A stretch of DNA of 6,014 nucleotides from Deltaproteobacteria bacterium UBA4427 (GTDB lineage: Bacteria > Myxococcota_A > UBA9160 > UBA4427): contig DGPZ01000164.1 in NCBI GenBank assembly GCA_002390675.1, positions 63,706 through 69,719 on the forward strand, given 5' to 3'. Both the position numbers and the translations under genes were made by a program. Numbering within the stretch: the stretch's first letter is position 1; every line of letters starts with the position of its first letter. The notes under the pieces were generated by a model. It did no database searches, was not told the DNA's origin, and worked only from the letters and a program-made list of their open reading frames with translations. Positions 1-4,566 of the stretch are shown piece after piece.

Positions 1-1035
1 GGCGAGCGGGCCTAGGCCCGCACCGACTTCGATTCCAAATTCATTCAAGAGACGGCCGCGGACGTCGCCGTCGCCAATCGAACGGACGGATTCAGGCAGT
101 CGGACCGAAGTCAGCATCGGGAGTCGATCTGCGGCATCCACCAAAGGCGTGAAACCAAGCGGTTCGAGACCGGCCACCAGCCGTTCGGCTGCGGCGGTGT
201 GTCGTGCAAAGCGATTCGTTAGGCCTTCTTCAAGAACGCGGTCCAAGCCGGCGGCGAGGCCGTAGGTGGCCGTGATCGGTGCGGTGTGATGGTAAACGCG
301 CTTTCCGCCATCGCCGCCCTGGTAGTACCCGGCGAGGAGCGAGAGATCGAGGAACCAACTCTGGACCGGCGTCTTGCGATTCTGCACGACATCGATTGCA
401 CGGTCAGAGAACGAAACAGGCGAGAGGCCAGGCGGGCAGGAAAGACATTTCTGAGTTCCGCTATAGGCTGCGTCGATGCCCCATGCATCAAGCTCGACCG
501 GTCGGCCAGAAAGGGACGTCACGCAATCGAGGACGACTAGCGCGCCGGCGTCCCGGGCGGCTCTAGCAATCTCTTCGACGGGCTGGCAAACGCCGGTCGA
601 CGTTTCGGCGTGGACGAACGACACAACCTTTGGCTTCGTGGTGGCGATCGCCTCGGACATCGCGTTCGCGTCCAGGGTCTTGCCCCATTCCACTTCGACC
701 GTCGTTACCACAGCGCCGGCGCGTCGAGCGACCTCCGCCATGCGGACACCGAATACGCCATTGATTCCGACCACGACGGTTTCGCCGGGCTCGAGTAGGT
801 TCACCAAGGCGGCCTCCATGCCAGCGCTGCCGGTGGCTGAGATCGGTAGTGTCATCGCATTTACGGTGCCGAAGCAGGTACGAAGGCCTTCTTTAACCCG
901 GTCGAGCAGAGCGATGAACTCCGGGTCGAGATGGCCGAGCAGCGGAAGGCTCATAGCCTCGAGGACAGCGGGGTGTGCGTTAGAGGGGCCAGGGCCCAGA
1001 AGTAGGCGTTCAGGAAACGGATTTAGGATCGACAT
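1..1035 (-). CDS. Class V aminotransferase, alanine/serine-glyoxylate type (3' end outside window)
   Basis: This encodes a PLP-dependent fold-type I transaminase of the alanine-glyoxylate / serine-glyoxylate / serine-pyruvate group, a cytosolic enzyme moving an amino group from alanine or serine to an oxo-acid such as glyoxylate. The translation gives 345 residues and is open at the left edge; family members are usually about 380-390, so roughly 40 C-terminal residues are missing. Visible hallmarks are the N-terminal LLLGPGPSN (residues 11-19), HAETSTG (142-148), Asp170 in LDCVTSLSG (expected to contact the PLP pyridine nitrogen), the Schiff-base Lys196 in SGTQKCLSCPPG, and YHHTAPI (248-254). 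An in-frame TAA lies 12 nt upstream of the ATG, so 1035 is the earliest possible ATG, and it begins exactly where the family begins. No Shine-Dalgarno is visible. It is transcribed divergently from the gene at 1319. The exact amino donor cannot be decided from sequence alone. Confidence 0.93.
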   Translation of the reverse strand, partial: MSILNPFPERLLLGPGPSNAHPAVLEAMSLPLLGHLDPEFIALLDRVKEGLRTCFGTVNAMTLPISATGSAGMEAALVNLLEPGETVVVGINGVFGVRMAEVARRAGAVVTTVEVEWGKTLDANAMSEAIATTKPKVVSFVHAETSTGVCQPVEEIARAARDAGALVVLDCVTSLSGRPVELDAWGIDAAYSGTQKCLSCPPGLSPVSFSDRAIDVVQNRKTPVQSWFLDLSLLAGYYQGGDGGKRVYHHTAPITATYGLAAGLDRVLEEGLTNRFARHTAAAERLVAGLEPLGFTPLVDAADRLPMLTSVRLPESVRSIGDGDVRGRLLNEFGIEVGAGLGPLA

Positions 1036-1041
1036 GGCAGC

Positions 1042-1047
1042 AGATTA
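1042..1047 (-). promoter_or_regulatory. Candidate -10 box for a leaderless aminotransferase transcript
   Basis: Read on the minus strand, this is TAATCT, a good match to the sigma70 -10 consensus (TANNNT), ending 6 nt before the aminotransferase ATG. Transcription would then begin at or next to the start codon. There is no purine-rich ribosome binding site between box and ATG, which fits a leaderless mRNA. The -35 region is poor (GTCACG at a 17-bp spacing). This is inferred from sequence alone. Confidence 0.35.
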
Positions 1048-1084
1048 GCGGGTCGTCAGAGGCCCGTGACCGATTGTTCCCGAG

Positions 1085-1113
1085 TTGACATGAGTCCGGG
1101 CTGGTCGTAGTCT
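1085..1113 (+). promoter_or_regulatory. Candidate sigma70-type promoter reading toward the small membrane protein and dgt
   Basis: A perfect -35 hexamer TTGACA (1085-1090) is followed after exactly 17 bp by TAGTCT (1108-1113), which keeps the key T, A and final T of a -10 box. Transcription would start near 1120 and leave an untranslated leader of about 200 nt before the ATG at 1319. It sits in the divergent intergenic region, where a promoter is expected. The -10 box is only a 3/6 match. Confidence 0.4.
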
Positions 1114-1126
1114 TTCCAGTTATTGC

Positions 1127-1136
1127 CCCCTAGGGG
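1127..1136. repeat. 10-bp perfect palindrome CCCCTAGGGG
   Basis: CCCCTAGGGG is self-complementary and lies a few bases downstream of the transcription start predicted from the TTGACA/TAGTCT promoter, where a repressor operator is often found. It has no A/T tail, so it does not look like a terminator. An operator role is only inferred. Confidence 0.3.
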
Positions 1137-1230
1137 TAACGGTCCGAAGTTCGACGCTAAGGGTGTTCCGCCCGTACGATCTGAGGATTCCTCGACACAG
1201 TACTTAATGGCCGAGTGGGGACTCGCCTTT

Positions 1231-1260
1231 TTGAAGATTCTCGTCGGCCTGCAATATAGC
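1231..1260 (+). promoter_or_regulatory. Weak alternative promoter nearer the small membrane protein gene
   Basis: TTGAAG (1231-1236) and TATAGC (1255-1260) are separated by 18 bp, each a 4/6 match to the sigma70 consensus, in a locally AT-richer part of the intergenic region. It would give a leader of about 50 nt. It is weaker than the TTGACA candidate upstream, and AT-rich sequence could produce it by chance. Confidence 0.2.
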
Positions 1261-1318
1261 GAACGGTCAGAAGTCTTTGATTTTAAGCAGGAAAACGAAC
1301 TGAGGGTATACAAGGGAC

Positions 1319-1522
1319 ATGGTAAATTTTCGGTGGGTCGTGGCAGCCGGATCGCTGCTGGTCGCCGTTGTCGCCTTTTACGTTTTGCTGAACGTGGGAG
1401 GTGCTGGATCGAGTCGCAGCGCTGTCTCGAGCGGCGGCGCCCAGCCCGCTCTAGATGATATTGATGCCGAGAGTCGCGCCGCTATGCGCGACCTACTCCG
1501 CGAAGCCGGTCGAGAGGACTGA
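1319..1522 (+). CDS. Small single-pass membrane protein of unknown function
   Basis: This 67-residue protein has one clear hydrophobic helix (about residues 6-26, from WVVAAGSLLV to FYVLLNV) after a very short N-terminus with one arginine. A flexible Gly/Ser-rich linker (27-40) follows, then a charged, probably helical tail (about 44-67) rich in Asp, Glu and Arg. No cleavage site or lipobox is evident, so it is probably an anchored inner-membrane protein. Possible ribosome binding sites are GAGGG at 1302-1306 (12-nt spacer) and AAGGG at 1312-1316 (too close). The dgt-like gene starts 8 nt after its stop, with the Shine-Dalgarno inside this gene, so co-transcription is likely. I do not recognise the family. 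The membrane segment and codon pattern make it a likely real gene. Confidence 0.7.
   Translation: MVNFRWVVAAGSLLVAVVAFYVLLNVGGAGSSRSAVSSGGAQPALDDIDAESRAAMRDLLREAGRED
1512..1518 (+). promoter_or_regulatory. Ribosome binding site of the dgt-like gene, inside the preceding gene
   Basis: GAGAGGA lies in the last codons of the small membrane protein gene, 12 nt before the ATG at 1531. The spacing is slightly long. Ribosomes ending the upstream gene would cover this site, so the two genes may be translationally coupled. Confidence 0.5.
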
Positions 1523-1530
1523 TTCCAGAA

Positions 1531-2730
1531 ATGACCTGGCGGACACGCGAGACATTTGAGCAGGAGGAACGGAGCGCGCTTGCGCCCTGGGCCGCTTGCG
1601 CCGCGGACTCCGCTGGCCGTTTCGTGCCGGAGCCTCTGCATGACTATCGAACCGCCTTTCAGCGCGACCGTGACCGGATCATCCACGCTCGGGCTTTTCG
1701 TCGTCTCGAGTTCAAGACTCAGGTCTTTGTCCACCTCGAGCATGATCACTATCGCAACCGTCTTACACACACGATCGAGGCAGCTCAGGTTGCCCGCACT
1801 GTTGCTCGTGCTTTGCGGCTGAATGAGGATCTCGCGGAAGCGATCGTTCTAGCCCACGATTTGGGACATACGCCCTTTGGCCATGCGGGCGAAGCCGTTC
1901 TCGCTGAGCTCATGCAAAATGATGGCGGTTTCGATCACAATCGCCAGAGCCTGCGCATCGTCGACCTACTCGAGGACCGCTATCCCGAATTTAGCGGGCT
2001 CAATCTGACGGCTGAGACCCGCGAGGGCATCCTCAAATATGGAAGCCCGTGGGAGCATCCCATCGAAGTACCGGTGCTAGACGTTCAGCGAACTCTAGAA
2101 GCGCAGATTGCCGACTGCGCCGATGAGATCGCTTACATGCATCACGATCTCGACGATGGGCTGCGCAGTGGGCTGATCACGGCCGACCAGCTCTCTGGTC
2201 AGACCCTTTGGCAGCAGGCCGAAGCCGCCCGTCGTGCGAGTGACGGCGGCCAAGATTCATTTTCAGTGGCGCGCACGCAGACGATTGGCGCGCTGCTCAA
2301 TATCCTCAACACGAACCTGATCGAAGAGACGGCGGGCAGGCTGGCGGCGGATCCGCCGAGCTCCCTCGCGGATCTCCGATCGCGGAAAACCATCTACGTG
2401 GGCCTCCGCGAGGACATCGATCTCGCCAAGCGAGAGCTGAAGAGCTTTCTATCCCAGAACTTCTACCACCATCCGCACGTCGTACAGCGCACCCGCCAAG
2501 CGACGTCGATCGTGGGAGACCTTTTTCGAACCTACCGGGACGACCCGATGCAACTCCCTGCGCATGTGCGCACTCGTTTTTCGCGAGAGGGACCGCTGCG
2601 GGCTATCTCGGACTACATTGCAGGAATGACGGATCGCTACGCGATTGATGAGCATGCTTCAGTGCATGTCTCATCATCATCTCGGGGAGTTCAGGGCGAG
2701 AGCTCAGGGCGAACGATCCCAGCGCATTGA
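1531..2730 (+). CDS. dgt: Deoxyguanosinetriphosphate triphosphohydrolase-like protein (HD domain)
   Basis: This cytosolic HD-superfamily enzyme is expected to hydrolyse dNTPs to deoxynucleoside plus tripolyphosphate, helping set dNTP pool size. At 399 residues it belongs to the short dGTPase-like branch, not the roughly 500-residue E. coli Dgt form. Visible motifs are AFRRLEFKTQVF (55-66), the first metal ligand His80 in RNRLTHT, the HD pair His109-Asp110 in AHDLGHTPFGHAGE (108-121), and Asp198 in CADEIAYMHHDLDDG (196-210). All four metal-binding positions are present, so it should be catalytically competent. The family-typical C-terminal DYIAGMTDRYA is at 361-371. After it comes an unusual Ser-rich tail (about 376-399) with no family resemblance I can see. 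The start at 1531 fits the family N-terminus (EERSALAPWA followed by DSAGR). Substrate preference (dGTP or broad) cannot be read from sequence. Confidence 0.94.
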   Translation: MTWRTRETFEQEERSALAPWAACAADSAGRFVPEPLHDYRTAFQRDRDRIIHARAFRRLEFKTQVFVHLEHDHYRNRLTHTIEAAQVARTVARALRLNEDLAEAIVLAHDLGHTPFGHAGEAVLAELMQNDGGFDHNRQSLRIVDLLEDRYPEFSGLNLTAETREGILKYGSPWEHPIEVPVLDVQRTLEAQIADCADEIAYMHHDLDDGLRSGLITADQLSGQTLWQQAEAARRASDGGQDSFSVARTQTIGALLNILNTNLIEETAGRLAADPPSSLADLRSRKTIYVGLREDIDLAKRELKSFLSQNFYHHPHVVQRTRQATSIVGDLFRTYRDDPMQLPAHVRTRFSREGPLRAISDYIAGMTDRYAIDEHASVHVSSSSRGVQGESSGRTIPAH

Positions 2731-2829
2731 GAAGAATGGACCAATCGTTCTCTCCTCTCGGCTTTGGGCTCGCTGTTCCTCACAGAAGATCGTAGATACG
2801 AAAGCCGTCACGACTGCACAGAGCGCATT

Positions 2830-2845
2830 CCCGATTCGAATCGGG
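2830..2845. repeat. 16-bp perfect palindrome CCCGATTCGAATCGGG
   Basis: The sequence is fully self-complementary and lies 23 nt upstream of the ATG at 2869, in the 138-nt gap after the dgt-like gene. As DNA it could be an operator for a dimeric regulator. As RNA it could fold into a hairpin next to the translation start. No T-run follows, so an intrinsic terminator is unlikely. The function is inferred from position only. Confidence 0.45.
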
Positions 2846-2868
2846 CTGCGAATGGATTACGACAGATC

Positions 2869-4041
2869 ATGAGCCTACCGGAGAGCCTCGAACGGGCCGC
2901 TACTGAGTTGCCCGCACTTGCTGCCCAAATTCGCCCCGCCAATGGAGACCCGCACCGCCTGCTCGATGAGCTTGGACAAGCCGAGGCAGGGCAGTTGCTG
3001 GGCTGGATGCTTGACGAAGCCGCGTCCGCCGCAGACGAACTCGTTGAGGAATGGGGCGAAGACGATCGCGGCATTGCGATCCTGCTCGAGATGAACGAAA
3101 CCGGAATTAGTAAGCCCGGTCGAAAGCTTCTGCGCAAAGCGCGTCATCGTTTGCGCTCCCAGGGAATTGAAGTCAAAGCCAGCGAGGCTTCACCTGCCGC
3201 ACAGGCAACCCGCCGAAGCGTCGTCGCGAAAGCGGATAAATGGCAAGCGGCGCACGTTTCGGCTCCCGACTTTCGCGGTGCTCGGATGGGGTACCTGGTG
3301 GACAGCCACCCCTCGGGCGGCGCGCGACTCTTCGAAATTCGTTTCGACGAAGGACGGGGGCTGCTCGATTTCAAGATCTATAATGCAGGCCGTACCAAGG
3401 TACGGGGCTTTCTGAAGAGTCTGACCTCTGACTCGGGACGCCGGCTTTTTGAGGTCGATCGCGAGGCCCTACGCGCGCTGGTTTGGCGAGCCGCGCAGGC
3501 GCAGCCCGTCGATCGACCACTGCCCACGGCTTATGTCGAATGGCGCGCGCGGCTCTTCTCGGACGAGTTGGAGAAAGAAGCAACGCCCGGTGACCTCGCT
3601 CGTCAGGCGCTCAAGCCTGCCGACCTCAACTCGGCCGTTGCGACCCTCGCAGATCAAGTTCGTGCTGGAACGTTGGGGCCCTGGCCGCCGGCGACCGCAT
3701 GGGTCGGAGATTGGATGGATAAGGGTCGCGAATCGGTTGAGGGACTCGAGGCTGCGCCGCGCGGCGAAGCGATTGATGGCTGGATCACTCAAGTGACCGA
3801 GGCGCTCGCCGCAGACTCGGATCAGAAGCTGATTGGGCGCCACTTGGAAGAACTTGCCTGGCTCAGATGGCAGGCAGAAGAAGAGGAAGAGGCCGGGCAG
3901 TTGCTCGCCGTATCCGCTGCTCTCGGCGCGGATGGCGAAGCCGTAACCCAGCTGACCCGTGCACGCGTCGAGTCACTTTTCGAGCCCTTCTTGGCCAGTC
4001 TGCGAGTCGTCGAAGAATCGGCACTCGATGACGCAGGCTAG
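2869..4041 (+). CDS. Conserved-looking hypothetical protein, 390 residues, no recognised domain
   Basis: I do not recognise this protein. It has no signal peptide or membrane segment, so it is probably cytosolic. Three parts are visible: a mostly helical acidic N-terminus (1-75) leading to a basic helix (about 80-100, KPGRKLLRKARHRLR); a beta-rich core (about 138-230), with GYLVDSHPSGGARLFEIRF, then DFKIYNAGRTKVRGFLK and a short YVEWRARL; and a helical C-terminus (about 240-390) with an acidic stretch at 336-341. The frame is open upstream to a TTG at 2764, but those 35 extra residues look non-coding, so the ATG at 2869 is preferred. Its ribosome binding site is weak (GGA at 2854-2856). It follows the dgt-like gene by 138 nt and may be expressed separately. 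Confidence that it is a gene is high; its function is unknown. Confidence 0.85.
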   Translation: MSLPESLERAATELPALAAQIRPANGDPHRLLDELGQAEAGQLLGWMLDEAASAADELVEEWGEDDRGIAILLEMNETGISKPGRKLLRKARHRLRSQGIEVKASEASPAAQATRRSVVAKADKWQAAHVSAPDFRGARMGYLVDSHPSGGARLFEIRFDEGRGLLDFKIYNAGRTKVRGFLKSLTSDSGRRLFEVDREALRALVWRAAQAQPVDRPLPTAYVEWRARLFSDELEKEATPGDLARQALKPADLNSAVATLADQVRAGTLGPWPPATAWVGDWMDKGRESVEGLEAAPRGEAIDGWITQVTEALAADSDQKLIGRHLEELAWLRWQAEEEEEAGQLLAVSAALGADGEAVTQLTRARVESLFEPFLASLRVVEESALDDAG

Positions 4042-4205
4042 AACGAAAACGACGGGGCCTAATGCTTCTTTCGTAGAACAGACACTGGCGCGCGACGCAT
4101 GCCAAAAAAACGAGCGAGGTTGTACTTGCGCTCGAAAAAGAAAAGCTGCCGGAGCACTGGCGGGACTTCAAAAATTTTCGACTGGAGATTCCAGTCGGTA
4201 GATGA
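4028..4205 (+). pseudogene. Possible small ORF broken by a frameshift at an A7 run
   Basis: An ATG at 4028 overlaps the end of the 390-residue gene by 14 nt and opens a frame beginning MTQARTKTTGPNASFVEQTL. At a run of seven A's (4104-4110) this frame turns into an unlikely Cys/Lys-rich tail, while the neighbouring frame continues plausibly as TSEVVLALEKEKLPEHWRDF and then NFRLEIPVGR, ending at TGA 4203-4205. Removing one A would join them into a 58-residue protein. Alternatively, an ATG at 4099 reads MPKK and could enter the same frame by a -1 slip on the A AAA AAA heptamer, giving 35 residues. It may be a sequencing indel, a decayed gene, a recoded gene or chance. No ribosome binding site of note is present. 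Confidence 0.28.
4179..4197. repeat. Perfect hairpin, 8-bp stem with 3-nt loop
   Basis: CGACTGGA (4179-4186) and TCCAGTCG (4190-4197) are exact inverted copies around GAT. On the plus strand no T-run follows. On the minus strand the stem is followed by AAAATTTTT, so it could act as a weak terminator for minus-strand transcripts, such as one from the mini-ORF at 4343. It overlaps the end of the possible frameshifted ORF. Confidence 0.4.
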
Positions 4206-4265
4206 AATCGCATAGTGAAGCACGTTCGCACCGACCGAAAGTTATTCGGTGGCGTCGTGCTCGAA

Positions 4266-4343
4266 TTAGCAACTTAAGAGGATCAGCTCGCCGTCGTATT
4301 GGGCTAAGACCGGCTCGATAGCGACCTGCAGCGCATCGTTCAT
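4266..4343 (-). CDS. Possible 25-residue mini-ORF with strong Shine-Dalgarno
   Basis: The ATG (complement of 4341-4343) begins a peptide MNDALQVAIEP continuing to VLAQYDGELILLSC and a TAA. It is preceded by GAGGAGG with a 7-nt spacer, the best ribosome binding site in the window. Codon third positions are GC-rich (19 of 25), as in the real genes here. Against it: the length is tiny, there is no homology I can name, no promoter was identified, and a purine-rich octet can arise by chance. It might be a real microprotein, a leader peptide, or the start of a truncated gene. Confidence 0.25.
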   Translation of the reverse strand: MNDALQVAIEPVLAQYDGELILLSC

Positions 4344-4350
4344 GATGCGA

Positions 4351-4357
4351 CCTCCTC
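4351..4357 (-). promoter_or_regulatory. Shine-Dalgarno GAGGAGG of the minus-strand mini-ORF
   Basis: The plus-strand CCTCCTC reads GAGGAGG on the minus strand, 7 nt before the ATG at 4343. It is a near-perfect anti-16S match at ideal spacing. It is the main reason for considering the mini-ORF. Confidence 0.35.
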
Positions 4358-4551
4358 GCTCATTGAGAGCGGGGCGCTCGCGCTAGCGGCCGTCGATCTG
4401 GCACCCGAATAGCGGTGGACCGATCGGCTTGCATGCCACTTGAACCTGAATCGAATGCGCTGAAGAGGGAATGCAAAACGCGTCCCCCAAAGACATGCGA
4501 AAACTCTTGAAACAGGCTGAGGAGCCGACGCCGCAACGCGTCTCCTCCGCC

Positions 4552-4557
4552 AAAGGA
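4552..4557 (+). promoter_or_regulatory. Ribosome binding site AAAGGA deciding the start at 4567
   Basis: AAAGGA lies 9 nt upstream of the tandem ATG-ATG at 4567/4570. The frame is open back to 4450, with other ATGs at 4471 and 4495. The 4471 ATG also has a purine-rich stretch (GAAGAGGGA), but directly abutting it, which is too close for efficient initiation. Confidence 0.5.
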
Positions 4558-4566
4558 AACAAAACG

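Larger units (their letters stand above)
4042..4566. other. 525-nt region without a confident gene
   Basis: No long ORF with coding character lies here. The region holds the possible frameshifted ORF (to 4205), a hairpin (4179-4197), a minus-strand mini-ORF (4266-4343) and the leader of the gene at 4567. The frame of the putative broken ORF continues past its TGA with short open stretches between stops at 4275, 4305 and 4410. That could be a decayed gene, but stop-free runs of this size also occur by chance at this GC content. No convincing promoter or terminator was found. Confidence 0.5.

Noticed and set aside
6..21. 16-bp palindrome GCGGGCCTAGGCCCGC
   Set aside because: It lies inside the aminotransferase coding sequence and encodes a normal Ala-Gly-Leu-Gly-Pro-Leu stretch. 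Codon composition explains it, and no regulatory role is implied.
219..491. 90-codon minus-strand ORF
   Set aside because: It overlaps the aminotransferase in a different minus-strand frame. The full-length translation with PLP motifs is clearly the real one.
476..1048. 190-codon plus-strand ORF
   Set aside because: It is antisense to the aminotransferase, whose minus-strand translation carries all family motifs. The plus-strand product is low-complexity Ser/Thr/Ala/Arg with no features.
1123..1458. Plus-strand ORF starting at TTG 1123, with a partly protein-like stretch around 1207-1320
   Set aside because: It overlaps the small membrane protein gene by 140 nt in another frame, turns Arg/Cys-rich there, begins inside the palindrome with a TTG, and has no ribosome binding site. 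It could be a relic but is not supportable.
2764..2868. Upstream TTG start adding 35 residues to the 390-residue protein
   Set aside because: There is no ribosome binding site, the composition is non-coding, and it spans the 16-bp palindrome. The ATG at 2869 gives a natural helical N-terminus.
4179..4197. Hairpin as an intrinsic terminator for the plus-strand genes
   Set aside because: No T-run follows on the plus strand, so it is listed only as an inverted repeat.
4266..4343. Resemblance of the 25-residue mini-ORF to the start of a NifU-like domain
   Set aside because: The similarity is limited to a few hydrophobic and acidic positions, and no CxxC motif follows in any frame. It is too weak to name.
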